From Ctena decussata (Eukaryota; Mollusca; Bivalvia; Lucinida; Lucinidae): a stretch of DNA of 64,000 bases. Location of the stretch: NCBI GenBank assembly GCA_963989385.1, contig OZ022511.1:23430503-23494502 (forward strand), written 5' to 3'. Position numbers and translations under genes: made by a program. Shown piece by piece: positions 9,447-21,272 of the stretch (its first letter is position 1; each line of letters begins with the position of its first letter). Under the pieces are notes generated by a model that worked only from the letters and a program-made list of their open reading frames with translations, did not search any database and was not told the origin of the DNA.

Positions 9447-10114
9447 AGTTTGTGTTGGTCTGTAGTTGTAATATGAACTGAATGGTCTATTTGCATTTCT
9501 ATTATGAGGATATTGTATTTTTAAAACGAAAAAAAAATGAAAAGAAAAAGAAAAGATATCGAAAAATCAATATTTAACTTTCCAGTGAAAAATATAGATG
9601 AAAGGTTTTTTTTAATCTTATGGGGACGTCTATATATAGGCATTGGCTCAAATGAAAAAACTGTCCAAAGAAAATCCGAAAAGCCCACGCGCAGAGCCCA
9701 ATCTGTGCAAATACACAGTCTTGTCATAGCAATCACAGGGGTGTAGTAGGTATGAATCCCGGTCGATTCATGCAGAAGACATGCATGTACTTTCTGCTCT
9801 TTTGCTCAGCTTTTGGAACAAGGGCTTCTTTGCTCCAGTAGCATTCAGTTTTATCCATAGTCAAAACAGACAACTTACAATGCATTCTGTGCTCCGATGA
9901 CAGTTTTGCCTATGGACTGTTTTGAGCCCTTAGTGTAAAAATGTTACGAGGCTTTCTCCGCTCTAGTAACATTTCTGCCCATAGACCCTTTAGAACCCTA
10001 AAATGCAGAAAGGTTTATAGGGCTTTGTTTCAATGGAGCCTTTAGTATAGACAGGTTGCAGGGCATTTTCTGTTTACAGAACACTCTTTTTTAGCCTTGC
10101 TGCACTATATGACT

Positions 10115-10199
10115 AAGCCGCGACACGAGAAAACCAACAAAGTCTGATCAATGTCTTCGCTGTCCGCATGGAGGTAGCTTAGACTCTTTGCTACCCTTT
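10115..10199. mobile_element. Family B MITE fragment, copy B3
   Basis: The left end AGCCGCGACACGAGAAAACC is followed by internal blocks (CTTCGCTGTCCGCATGGAGG, TAGCTTAGACTC). The first sub-hairpin is mostly deleted and the right half is absent. Confidence 0.75.
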
Positions 10200-11807
10200 A
10201 TCTGATAAATTTTCTTAAATTCTTCAACTTCCACTGAAGGTCACAAATCATAAATTTAGCACATAAAGTACTCTTTACTAGGATTCATGCGTTTCGTGAG
10301 AAATTAAAAATTTGATAGAACAGTTAGAGCGTATTAAGTAAGTTTAAATATATTTTTAAAATTAACTGAATAACATAGCTACGTTGTCGAGCTACAAGTT
10401 CTCGCGAATTCGTTATAGCCCTTCCCCTGGTTTAGTTTTGTAAGTGTGGGCGACTGGGTCGCACTGGTCTCTCACAACTCTTCTGGGAAATACTCTGGGC
10501 CTCCTACATAATCAAACAGCGCTGTCATGGCTGCCCAGGGATATTGGTTTGGTGATATGATAGTTATAGAGGTAGGGTAGGTTTATAACTTCTTGCAAGA
10601 CGGTAGTCTTTGACAGCTTCATGTTCTGATAACTGTACTACTACCACATCTAGACATAATTTCGATGTGAGCGACGCTTAACCGAATTTATGCACCACCC
10701 ACCTGCATAGCATTTTTTCGAGGCGAAGCCTCGTATAATTTCGATATTGTTCCACATTTCACAAGATTCCATTGGTCAAATAACGCGTTTGCCAAAATTT
10801 AGCCAATTATATCAATATGAATATTTAATCTTCGTTTTTTCTCGTCGTACTGCACTGTGAATACTAGCACTCTGTCTTATATTTTGCAATAGAAATGGTA
10901 CGAAAACAGGCGCAGATATTCAAAACTTTCTTTTTTTCGTCGTAGATCTACTTTCGATTTCTACTTTAAGTTTAATACACACACACACAAACAAACAAAC
11001 AGTGCAACATGTTGATAACTATTTTGAAATCAGGTCAATTTTAAGATTGACCGCGGTCCATTTTGGAATTTCAAATTGGACAGCTCAATTTTAAGATAGG
11101 TCGTTGTCGCTACCCAGTGTCAAAATTACGGTTGTGGGTGCCTACCGACATAGCTTACTTATTCATGAAAGTTATTGTCAAACTTCAACTGGAGACATAT
11201 AACAAGACACACTTCCATTTAATCTGCGCCGATTATCTTTTTTTAAAGATTTTTTTTTTGTTTTAAAATTCAAGCTGCTACCTGTAAAATGTTCTGAATT
11301 GGTCTTTAAATTAGGCCAACTTAGTTTATGTAAGACAGCTCAACCGATCATGATTACGAATATCGAAAATCCATAATTTCTTGCATGATCCAAGTCAGAC
11401 GCAGGCTGAATGTCTAAAGCTGATTTCACGCATGCACGATGCTCTAATGAGACCAAAGTCATAGCTAGTCATAATCTCCCCGAGTTATCTGGGTTGCGTC
11501 ATGCGAAAATGCCCTTAACGCGTATGCAAATAGCGAAAAGGCTGATCAGAGCCTTTCGCTTTTTCACAAGCAGAAAAATAAACACTGAGAAAAAATATGA
11601 CCAAAATATAAACCTTCCTCGCCGCAACCATCCCCCCTCTCCCTTCCCCCCTCTCACCCACCCACCACACACACACCCTCTTTCTAGCATGCACACTGGA
11701 TGGAATTGATGGATTTGCTGAGCTAAGGTTTGGTCCTTGTTTGCCCAGTTTATGATTTCAGCAGTTTCTAGTATCTGACGCTAATCAAACATGCAAGCTT
11801 ATTAGAC
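10200..11807. other. No recognisable gene
   Basis: I see only small items: an ACAC/AAAC run at 10977-11000, a short hairpin GCGAAAAGGCTGATCAGAGCC extended by TTTCGC near 11534, and C-rich low-complexity sequence near 11630-11690. Confidence 0.4.
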
Positions 11808-12080
11808 CACAGGGTATAATCGATTCCGCTAATTTTCGCTTTCTGCATAGACTGTACATCATATTTGGCTTCCGCCGAGACTGTCCGCGATCTCTTGCTT
11901 CCTGTCGAGACTTCTGTACATGATAAATGGCTTCCTGCCGAGACTGTCCGCGTGATTCTGCTTCCTGCCGAGGCTCTCGGCAGGAAGCAGATTCACGCGG
12001 ACAGTCTCGGCAGGAAGCCATTTTACGATGACAGTAGTCTCTGCAGGAAGCAAGAGTTCGCGGACAGTCTCGGCGGAAGC
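11808..12080. mobile_element. Family A MITE, copy A3, right-truncated
   Basis: Left terminus intact. The right arm ends after CGGCGGAAGC, so the final ~55 bp and the right terminus are missing. The junction leads straight into a GATT-rich tail. Confidence 0.9.
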
Positions 12081-12084
12081 ATTT

Positions 12085-12171
12085 TACTGGACTGGTTGAT
12101 CGACTTTGGCGCCTTTTTGATTGATTGAATTTTTATTGGTAATAAATTGATTTTGAGACAGTATTTCAGTC

Positions 12172-12214
<43 letters not shown>
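12085..12214. repeat. Retroposon-like tail with (GATT)n
   Basis: GAGACAGTATTTCAGTCT is shared with 18790-18830. It is followed by a pure (GATT)n microsatellite at 12173-12214. The arrangement suggests the 3' end of a worn retroposon. Confidence 0.45.
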
Positions 12215-12240
12215 CAGTCAGTGCACAAGCATAGACCGGT

Positions 12241-12346
12241 AAACACATAACGCCGAAATGACGTCATACTGACGTCGATGCGACGAGATGACGTCGCATC
12301 GACGTCAGTGCGACATATTTACGACATAATGTACCTGCTTGCATGC
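12241..12346. mobile_element. Family C MITE, diverged
   Basis: The central ACTGACGTCGATGCGACG / CGTCGCATCGACGTCAGT dyad matches 6565-6672. The ends are eroded (ACACATAACG and ATAATGTACCTGC). Confidence 0.65.
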
Positions 12347-12933
12347 GCATTTTTTATTTGTTTGTTTAACTGTGCATATATTGTTGAATTGCCCTAGCTG
12401 AGTTAGGGATATGCCTTAAACAGTTTCTTAAGACGCAGTCTCTTTGACCATGTTGACCTATGTTTTATTTTTGTGAGATTTTTGCAATCAGTTAAACACC
12501 CAGTGTTTGTTTTTACTACCCAAGTTCAGTCCATCACTCTCCCCTTTAATTACTTCCAAATCGTGGAAGTAGTTATGTGTATTTGATATGTGTGCTTATC
12601 AGATTTAAACAGCTGTTTGCTGGGGAAAGTGAAGTACTGAGTTAGTAACATGATTCATCATCATAGTAAAGGGAACGCAAATACTCACGCTTAAAATGTC
12701 AAATAGAAAAGTAAATGTATTCAGTTTCTTTTTTATGTTGTGTTGTCAAGCTCGAACGAGCCCGTCTCACTTTGAGAGGATACCCAGCAAAACATTTTTT
12801 CTGGATATATAGTTTCAGTCTATATTTAAAGCGTGACCCATATAATCTCGCTAATTATATAGCACACTCAGTTAGTTTGATTTTAATGTTTTCAATTCCA
12901 CCCAGTAGGAACACATCGACTGATGGGTATGTT

Positions 12934-12972
<39 letters not shown>

Positions 12973-13107
12973 GCTGATCCTTTAAAAGCTCATACATATG
13001 TAACACTGAATTAACTTATTTAAGAAAAATATGTGTTGAGAAAACCAGTATTTCATGTTATTATTTCTGTGTATTCGCGTATTACTGGAATTTGATAGTA
13101 AATGACT
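12347..13107. other. No recognisable gene
   Basis: Noncoding, AT-rich. The only clear item is the CT microsatellite listed separately. Confidence 0.4.
12936..12968. repeat. (CT)n microsatellite
   Basis: About 16 uninterrupted CT units. Confidence 0.95.
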
Positions 13108-13344
13108 GAGCCCCGACACGACAAAACCAACAAAGTGGCATGTGCGCCCAGCAAAGACTCGGTCAGCCTGGGCATCCGCCCAGTCTGATCAGAGTATTTG
13201 CTGTCCGCATGAAGCTAGCTTAGACCCTTAGCTACCCTTTAAGCCCACAGCGAAGAGTCTGATCAGATTGAACAGATGACCAGGCTGATCTGAGTTTTCG
13301 CTGGGCGCACAGACCACTTTGTTGGTTTTCTCATGTCGCGGCTC
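13108..13344. mobile_element. Family B MITE, copy B4
   Basis: A full-length copy of a subtype carrying AAAGTGGCATGTGCGCCCAG instead of the AATGTGGTTGTGCG version. The left end has a GAGCCCCG variant. No clear target-site duplication remains. Confidence 0.88.
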
Positions 13345-13415
13345 ACATAAAAGGGTGCATTTTCAGGGCCAGCACTCTGCTATTTATTTTGTTTTATCTC
13401 CCTTCCAGAAGCAAT

Positions 13416-13543
13416 TCTGAGTAAATCTATTTTGGAAAGGTCTGAGACCTCCAGAGACGCAAACAGGAAATCACGAAAGTTGTTCCCCTTTGTAAAATGG
13501 TTAGAGAACATGGAGGTGCACTCACACACCTTTGATGATTATA
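13416..13543. mobile_element. Family D MITE, partial
   Basis: CAAACAGGAAATCACGAAAG, TTGTTCCCCTTTGTAAAATG and AACATGGAGGTGCACTCACA match the right half of family D. Confidence 0.55.
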
Positions 13544-13589
13544 AACTTCGGTTACCATAGCAATAGGAGGGCAGGCATGTTACCTTACG

Positions 13590-13608
13590 CCCCCCCCCCC
13601 CCCCCCCC
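13590..13608. repeat. Poly-C tract (19 C)
   Basis: A homopolymer followed by a CACACA-rich stretch. Confidence 0.95.
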
Positions 13609-13609
13609 T

Positions 13610-15420
13610 CCACACACATACACACACTCCCATCGCCCTCCCCAACAACACACTACTAAATACTTCTAAAGTGTCTAATGAATCGCCTAGCCAGAAGCCT
13701 GTAGCTGCAAAACTAAACACTGAAATGGGGTTCGACACTGCAATATGAATTTAGGTGTAGGGGACTGGAAGTCGTGAGGGCTACACACTTGGGCGCTCGG
13801 ACGCTCCTAAAAGTACAAACGTACAAGCAGCAATGTAGTTTTGAAAAGAAAAAAAAAAGATTAAAATCTTTATCAAAACGCGGAAAAAAGTCAGTTTGAC
13901 CAGGTTTCTTCTTTGCACTTCTAAGTGCATCTAATGAATGTTTGAAACAAAGCCTGTTGCAAACACATGTACTTGTCAAGTTTTTATTTATTTTCGAAAT
14001 TCTATATCTGCTATACTTTAAGGCAAAGTCATACTGTTTTTATACAGAATTTTATTCTGTGAACTTTGACGACTAGTTCTCACTTCTAAATTGTGTTATT
14101 AGAAGCCAAGGTCTGTGCTGGACAGGCTCAATTTTCCTGGCATAAGTATCAATAAGTCGGTAGATTAGATAAACCTTAGTATTACCTACGAGTGTCTTTG
14201 GTTTGTATCCTTAGTATTACCTACGAGTGTCTTTGCAATAAAAACCTTTGTAGTCTGCAAAGAAAATTTATATCATTAATCTGAGATATCATCAGTCTAT
14301 TTGTTTGAATTGAAAGTAAGTCTGGTCCGCGCGCAACAGTTTCTCGCCACAGAAAAACGCGTTCTCGCTTCTGAACAGTGTGTAGTGCAAGTTTTTCCCA
14401 CCCACCAGACAAGAATTTCCCTTTCTAGAGCTGTCTGGGAGTTTCTATCTCGGCCTGCTGTCTCAGCCTAGACTCTGAAAGCTATCTCAGTTTATAGTTC
14501 CGAGGACCACGCCTATTTCAAACAGGTATGCATTCCTCCATTAGTTGTAAGGTAAAATCGCGGACTTACGTGGGACATTGAACACGAGCGATTTTGTTTG
14601 TGAGACTAAGTCACGTGCGAAGTCGTCGTTGCATTAGCTGTTATACACTATCAGGTGACTATTGGGTGACATTCTGGGTATGGCTGAGAACTATCTATTT
14701 ATCAATCATTTCTTAGTCTGCATTTCAACAAATCCACTTGTTACCTGTCATGTAAATTGCATGTAGGATATGAAATTGACAGTCAGAGAAATTTTGCAGA
14801 CGTAAATTTTGTCGTCTGCTTTTTGGCGCTTTAAAACTCGCAGATCATGATATGAGTCAGTTGGCCACTCGTCCAATAGTCACGTTGGAACGCCTTACGC
14901 ATTGTTGAAAACAGTTTTATACATTGAAATATATAATTACTCTGGCTGCTATTATTTTTTTCAATCCTAAGCAAATAATGTTCTATTGATTGATTTCTTT
15001 ATGAATGCCTTCAACTTTTGCTTTAAAATATTGTATTACAAGAAATCCTTAACTGCCTTAAGGCGCATTCAGCCAACCAACTCGAGTAACTTTACTCTGG
15101 TAACTCGGCATTACCCGCATGAATCAGGAAAACGCGTTTTATCCGAACGCTAATTTCGTCACTAAAAGTATTGACGCTTTTCCTTGTAAGAATAAAAGTT
15201 TAGAAGTTCTGCCTCAATCATCGACTTCTTATTAGTCTATCATTTCTGGCGTTCGTTATACTATTTGACAGAGCAGAAAGTTGCCGTGTTATGACAACTT
15301 AAGAATTTAGGTTTAATCAACAAGTTTAAGTCATCGGCTTGTGATACTCTTTCACTCAATTCATAATCAAATGCTTTATCACATATATCAGGGTTAACAA
15401 TGCAGCGCCATGTGACAAGG
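13610..15420. other. No recognisable gene; small direct duplication
   Basis: I see no gene. The words CCTTAGTATTACCTACGAGT and GTCTTTG occur twice in a row near 14172-14235, a ~37-bp tandem duplication. Confidence 0.45.
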
Positions 15421-15590
15421 TAGCTTGCGTGGCATGTGCGAAAAAGAACGCTCAGATCAAACTGCATATCTGCGGAGCCTGATCAGAGTGTTCTGTTCTC
15501 GCAAGATTCATCAGGAAGCCTAGATTCCTCATACCACAGAGAGAACTATGCTCAGACTGGACGGTTGTGCAGGCTGAGTTGAGTAATCAG
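15420..15590. repeat. Worn family B-like sequence
   Basis: A hairpin half CTCAGATCAAACTGCATAT and CCTGATCAGAGTGTTCT resembles the first sub-hairpin of family B, and AGACTGGACGGTTGTGCAGG resembles the second. The ends are not recognisable. Confidence 0.4.
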
Positions 15591-15632
15591 TGTTTTCAGA
15601 TACTATAAAGCCTTTTTTATAGAGATTCAGAT

Positions 15633-15868
15633 GAGCCGCGACGCAAGAAAACCAACAATGTGGTTGTGCGCCCAGCGCAGACTCAGATCAGCCTGGGCAT
15701 CCAACCAGTCTGATCAGAGTCTTGCCTAAGCGCTTAAAGGGTAGCTAAGAGTCTAAGCTACCTTCAGACGGACAGCGAAGACTCTGATCAGACTGGGCGG
15801 ATGCCCAGGCTGATCTGAGTCTGCGCTGGGCGCATAACCACATTGTTGGTTTTATCGTGTCGCGGCTC
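15633..15868. mobile_element. Family B MITE, copy B5
   Basis: A full 236-bp copy with 4-bp direct duplication AGAT (15629-15632 and 15869-15872). Confidence 0.93.
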
Positions 15869-15872
15869 AGAT

Positions 15873-16552
15873 ACTGAATACACAAATTTAAATAACTGTT
15901 TAAGATACTGTGAATAGTGAATGTTTTATCAGCCAGGGGTATCAAGGGGTATGAAAATTTGTATACTACTCAATATAATTTTGCATCACCACAAGTATTT
16001 ACTTCAGGGTCTTTATTTTCAAAAGTAAAATTCGCTCTGCTGCCCAGATTTGAAAATTACTTCCAAATCAGTGACGCTCACTGTTGCCAAAGATGTAAAC
16101 ATTGTTACTGACTTTCACCGCCACAGAATTATGCCTGCGCACGGAAAAGACCCCCCATAGAACATTCTCTTGCAATTTACGCCCGAAGTTACGTACAAAA
16201 AAATATTACATAAAGGAACCTTTTAAATGTATCAAAAGTAATGAGAGTAATAGCCAGAACAGAAAATATGTATGCAAGAGAATATATTAATAATTTTCAT
16301 ATCAATACGCCGGTATAGTTAAAACCTTGCACCGCCATCGGCAGGAGCTCTGTTACAACATTAACAACAACGTCAGTAATACTGAATACTTCACTGGAAT
16401 CACTAAGAAAAAGAAATACTGTCAAAATTCAGTAGAAATATTGACAACAAAAATATGGATTTTATGCACGAAATTGCTTTTATGGGTTGGCCAAGTAAAC
16501 CAGTGGAGTCTCTAGTCCGGCAGAAAAGCAGCCTACTGCTTGTAGATGAAAC
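15873..16552. other. No recognisable feature
   Basis: Noncoding sequence between a family B and a family A copy. No gene is supported. Confidence 0.4.
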
Positions 16553-16557
16553 ACTAT

Positions 16558-16890
16558 CACAGGGTATAATCGATTCCGCCAATTTTCGCTGCCTGCAGAG
16601 ACTGTCCGTCATATTTGGCTTCCACCGAGACTGTCCGTGAACTCTTGCTTTCTGCAGAGACTACTGTCCTCGAAAATTGGCTCCCTGCCGAGACTGTCCG
16701 CGTGACTCTGCTTCCTGCCGAGAGCCTCGGCAGGAAGCACAGTCACGCGGACAGTCTCTGCAGGAAGCCATTTATCATGTACAGAAGTCTCGGCAGGAAA
16801 CTAGAAGTCGCGGACAGTCTCGGTGGAAGCCAAATATGATGTACAGTCTCTGCAGGAAGCGAAAATTAGCACAATCGATTATACCCTGTG
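16558..16890. mobile_element. Family A MITE, copy A4
   Basis: A full 333-bp copy with 5-bp direct duplication ACTAT (16553-16557 and 16891-16895). The arms are head to head around GCCTCGGC. Confidence 0.94.
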
Positions 16891-17204
16891 ACTATCCAGT
16901 GACTGAGCTCTTTGACAATTTTGCAACTAACACAGGAAGTTGCAGTATCATGTATGACCGTAGTACTCCTGTGTTGCAATTCAAGTGCTATGTACAGTAC
17001 AAGTCTTATTTCTAGTCTATCGACTGTCTGAATGATTAAAGTGCAAAACCCCTGCTCAGACAGCTCATTCAGTCTGATCTAGGTCTGCTCTGTTTCTCAT
17101 GTAAATCTGTCTCAGTATTTGAGGTACAGTAAATTGTTCAGATGCATATATGACTAATAGTCAAGAAATATGAACTGGTATCCAAGGTGATTCACGCCAC
17201 GAAA

Positions 17205-17385
17205 GCCGGTACCTTACAGCATGTGCTACCAGCAAAAATTCAGATCAGTCTGCGCATCCGCGCTGTCTAATCCGATTCCTTGATGTTTTGTATCAGCACT
17301 ATGTGAACCCTGAGGAGTCTTAAGCTAAATAATGTCAGACTAAGACTCGACTCTGATCATTCATGCGAATGTGCAGCTTGACTGG
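17205..17385. repeat. Worn family B-like sequence
   Basis: TTCAGATCAGTCTGCGCATC with CGCGCTGTCTAATC, and a mirrored CTCTGATCATTCATGCG block, follow the family B plan. Both ends are lost. A shorter scrap lies at 17041-17110. Confidence 0.45.
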
Positions 17386-17606
17386 TTATCTTGATTGTTT
17401 TGTCTGTCGTGAAGTATCTTCACTCGCGGTGTGATGCAGGGTATTTTCTGGGTCGCAATCGATACTTATTCATGCAACAAAGTACTGATATACTGATGTA
17501 AATGTCATGTACTTGTCTGCTTTCCAGCAGACGGCATTTTGATTGACAAAATCGCGCCTGCCTAACGATCTGGCAATCACAGAGACCTCTCCTTTCCCTG
17601 ATGTCA

Positions 17607-17938
17607 CACAGGGTATAATCGATTCTGCCAATTTTCGCTTCCTGCAGAGACTGTACATCATATTTGGCTTCCGCCGAGACTGTCCGCGAACTCTTGCTTC
17701 CTGCCGAGACTACTGTCCTCGAAAAATGGCTTCCTGCCGAGACTGTCCGCGTGATTCTGCTTCCTGCCGAGAGCTCGGCAGAAAGCAGAATCACGCGGAC
17801 AGTCTCTGCAGGAAGCCATTTATCATGTACAGAAATCTCGGCAGGAAGCAAGAGTTCGCGGACAGTCTCGGCGGAAGCCAAATATGTTGTACAGTCTCTG
17901 TAGGAAGCGAAAATTGGCGGAATCGATTATACCCTGTG
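17607..17938. mobile_element. Family A MITE, copy A5
   Basis: A full 332-bp copy with both termini. The flanks (TGTCA and CAAAT) do not match, so the 5-bp duplication has been lost or the flanks were rearranged. The ~30-bp repeats start near 17637, 17666, 17696 and 17730. Confidence 0.92.
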
Positions 17939-18414
17939 CAAATGCCCAATATATTTTGCAGATAGAGTGAGGTATGGGCGCTGATACTAGTAAAATGCAA
18001 GCAGAAAATGAAGCTTTCCTGTAGAATGCAGGGATATACAAAGTGGACTCTTACATGATGTTTAGGTGGCATTTTTAGTTTGATATTTGCCACTTAAAAA
18101 ATCATACAATGTAGAAGATTCGAATGAGTTATGATTCAAACTTAATTTTGTTTCGATTGTTTTATGTAATCTTCGTTTTGCTTGTATTTTGTCTGTTATA
18201 TTGGAATACGCCATAATGTAATTGTATGGCTTTCTGAATAAAGTGAATAAAGTGAGTTTTGAGACTGCTGTGTTCTCGTTTTGAGAGTCTTGGCTCGCAT
18301 AAAAGCAACCTGTAGTTTACAATTTATATTAAGCAGAGAATTAGATTATTCGAGAATGAATTATAAGTTTGAGAAAATCACACTTTTTCATGGTATGAAT
18401 TTCAGGTAGAATCA

Positions 18415-18477
18415 CACTTATAATTCGAGAGGAGCATGGCATACATTGTATGCCATGCTCCTCTCGAATTATAAGTG
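18415..18477. repeat. Perfect 31-bp-arm hairpin
   Basis: The left arm 18415-18445, beginning CACTTATAATTCGAGAGGAG, is matched without error by the right arm 18447-18477, with a single T between. A related half-site (TTATAAGTTTGAG) lies at 18361, suggesting a slightly larger foldback. Confidence 0.93.
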
Positions 18478-18479
18478 AG

Positions 18480-18759
18480 ATAACCCTATAGATCTGTTAC
18501 CATATCAACTATGGAATTACCAACTAGTGTACTTATTACCTTGGCAGAATGTTATCTCGATGACGTCACTTTGACATCAATATTAACTCTTAGCCGTTAC
18601 GGTAACATATCTATGATGCCACTGGTATCTAAGCATGGCATACAGCTCCGCCATTATTCAGTAACATTACAAAAAGAAAATCAACAGAAATTAAGATTTT
18701 CTCAAACAAATAATTATTCTCAAGTCATTTCATTCCTGTTATTACGGATTCGTAATTCC
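18480..18759. other. No recognisable feature
   Basis: An open frame runs through here, but I see no domain, repeat or splice context that supports a gene. Confidence 0.3.
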
Positions 18760-18880
18760 TCTGGATTTGTTGGTTGGTTGTTTTGGGTTTAACGGCCCTT
18801 TAAGACAGTATTTCAGTCTATATCGGGCCGTCTCCCAAAGAGAGGGAGAAAGAAGAGAGAAATGATAGATGAGAGAAAAA
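18760..18880 (-). repeat. SINE-like element
   Basis: Read on the minus strand it gives the sequence type seen at 28150-28265: a GGGAGACGGC block, an ACTGAAATACTGTCTTAAAG block, GTTAAAC and a CCAACCAACCA tail. Confidence 0.45.
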
Positions 18881-19700
18881 AAATCCAAACAACCCCCTAC
18901 CGCACCTACTGCAAGCACAGCAAGCCCTTGCCCTACTACTGTTCAAGTAAGTAGGACGCCCCGGCACTGGAAGTTACACGAATTCCTCTGGAACATCCCT
19001 AGGTGCAACGTTACGACAAACTTGAAAAACAACAATTATATTCATACCCATGAATGCACTTTCTGTACTGCTGAGATGTTGGTTGTATCAAGTTGCACAA
19101 AAAGAAGACAAATGTGCAACTTCTGCATATTCCGGTATAGCATTTTGCATAAAAATGACGCAATGTATTCTCATTTTTCACAGCGTAATCTTTTATGTCT
19201 TTTTTATGAATAAGAAATATTTTGTAATAGTATGACAAACCATCATCATGGGAAATATTTTAAATACCGTGTCACTAGCATGTGACTGTCAATGAATGCT
19301 GATAACATCGAGATATACTCTAACGTAAACAAACCAGTTTTGGGTTAAACCGTCTTGGATACTAACTACATGTCTATGTCGGATAAAAGTATCAGCATGC
19401 TTCTGAAATAAATATTCACCCGTCGGTTAGTGCCATTTATTTTTTTCCGATCTGGGCCTAGCTGTTCAAAACTAATGACGTCGTTAGTTAAAGAGACGTT
19501 AAATTTGCAACCGTATTACGAGTATTTGCAAAAACGCTTCCATTTTTGCCGAAATAAAAATATTGTGAGCTTTTGCAGCAGTGCAAAAGCTCCTCACAGT
19601 TTTTCAGCGAAAAATAATATCGCAACTGATTTTTGGGTGCTGTAAGACATAACGAAACCTCATTGACTAACCATGCTTTGAACACCTAGGACCTGAAATG

Positions 19701-19832
19701 CTATTTTTTTTTTTTTCTTTCTTATTTTTTTTTTTTTTTTTTTTTTTTTTCTTTTTTTTTCTTTATTTTTTTTATTTTTTTTTTTTGTTAAAAAAAAAAT
19801 AAATAAATAAAAAAAAAAAATAAAAAAAAAAA
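19701..19832. repeat. Poly-T / poly-A low-complexity tract
   Basis: About 80 bp of T-rich sequence runs directly into ~45 bp of A-rich sequence (junction TTTTTTGTTAAAAAA), giving a long AT-only foldback. The exact length is probably unreliable. Confidence 0.85.
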
Positions 19833-20093
19833 TGAAATGCTCTTTTTAATTGAGTGTGTTGTAATGGATTTGAAGTCAGTTTAAAGTTTTCACTGTCTAT
19901 TGCTTTATCTGCAGTAGCTGAAGTATGAAGCCTGTTTTTTTTTGTTTTTTTAAATGTAAGTATGTTTCATTTGGAAATGGGGCGCCCTACAAATATTGGC
20001 TAAAGGAACTGGCAGTACCCTTTTTACTTGCAATATAGGTGCGGGATGGGAGGCTGTTTTGGTACTTTCCTATTCATTATTTTTCACTGACCT

Positions 20094-20613
20094 TTATTGT
20101 TTGCGATTTATTTTATAACGGCCTGCCACACTTGCAGTGGATGCGGAATTGGAGCCGTTCGGAAATTTGTCTTCTTACCTTCTTTCTTTTCGTTTTTAAG
20201 TTGAAAAAGACAGGGCACCGAAAATGTGCACAGCAACTGTGTCAACTACATTGATATACAGTAAACTCTCGATATCTCGAAAACTGATATCTCAAAGTCC
20301 CTCTTATATCAAAGATTATAGATTGGACACATTTCCTGTTTTTATTTATAGTTCAACTCTGGATATCTCAAACTACCGATATCTCAAAGAAAATTTTCTG
20401 GGACCAGAAAATTTCTTTGAGATATCAGTAGTTTGGGATGAATTTGGACTTTGAGATATCGATAGTTGTATATAATGTGCTGTTTGCCATTTCCACAATG
20501 CCGAAGGGTACGCATCATAAGGGAAAAACGAAAAGAAAGAAGGTAAGAAAGAAGAAATCCGAACGGCTTTAATCCCGCATCCATTGCATGTGTGGCAGGC
20601 CGTTATCAAGTAA
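20094..20613. repeat. Inverted arms bracketing a pogo-like MITE
   Basis: About 100 bp at 20115-20215 (AACGGCCTGCCACACTTGCA ... CTTACCTTCTTTCTTTTCGT) are inverted at about 20525-20610 with few mismatches. The pogo-like element sits between them, near the dyad centre. Confidence 0.75.
20259..20468. mobile_element. Pogo/Tigger-like MITE, diverged
   Basis: Starts CAGTAAACTCTCGATATCTC after a TA and ends GATATCGATAGTTG before TATA. Its centre is the AAATTTTCTGGGACCAGAAA hairpin, shared with the cleaner copy at 28717-28934. Confidence 0.7.
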
Positions 20614-20936
20614 AGGTTTCCCACAGCCTAGTGGCCGTAGGAGTAATGGGGATTTGAGATCCACCGTATCTTGGATACAACATATGAAAGGCGGAGCCCA
20701 TCCCTCTCCTTTCGCTGCCTTATCCTTCTCTGATTCGAAAAGGTGCCATTTATCATCTGAGTTGACGGAGATTTTTTTTTTCAACCGTAAGGTACCTTTT
20801 ACCGCGACGCAAATCAAATATAAAAATCTCTATATCTATTTACATATCATTTTAAAGGTCAGTTACTAAATCACGAACGAATCAAAGTAGTCAGGTTGCA
20901 TGACTGAATATTTCTATAGACAGCACTCTGGGACTT

Positions 20937-21191
20937 GGTAGGGCACCTGACTCGTAAGTCAGAGGTCCTGGGTTCGAATCCCGGTCTGGCCACATACTTT
21001 CGTTTCTCCTTCCGCTGATTCAAGAAGGGCAGTTGTCAGTTACTGACGAAAGTATGGGCACTTAGTACTGGTTAACCGCTTAGGAGGTCTAAGCCTGCCC
21101 AGGAATAGTGTGGTTAGGTTAACTGACCGTCCCGACATGACCTTAGTTGTTTACCGTGGACGTTAAGCATCAAATCAACCAACCAACCAAC
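20937..21191 (+). mobile_element. tRNA-derived SINE, 5' truncated
   Basis: An 11-bp target-site duplication CTCTGGGACTT flanks it (20926-20936 and 21192-21202). It begins inside the tRNA-like head (GGTAGGGCACCTGAC ... GGTTCGAATCCCGG, a good T-arm/B box), then has a ~170-bp unrelated body and a CAACCAACC tail. It matches the longer copy at 38262-38533. The anticodon-arm region has a six-base loop, so it is not a functional tRNA. The SINE subfamily is not assigned. Confidence 0.88.
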
Positions 21192-21272
21192 CTCTGGGAC
21201 TTAGTAAGTGCTCATAGTTATATGTGCATGAAGAACATTGTTTAACGTAGAATTTTATGAATTGTACAGGTA

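Noticed and set aside
19701..19832. A poly-A tail marking a retrogene
   Set aside because: The T-rich run precedes the A-rich run and no retroposed body lies on either side, so it is simple low-complexity DNA.
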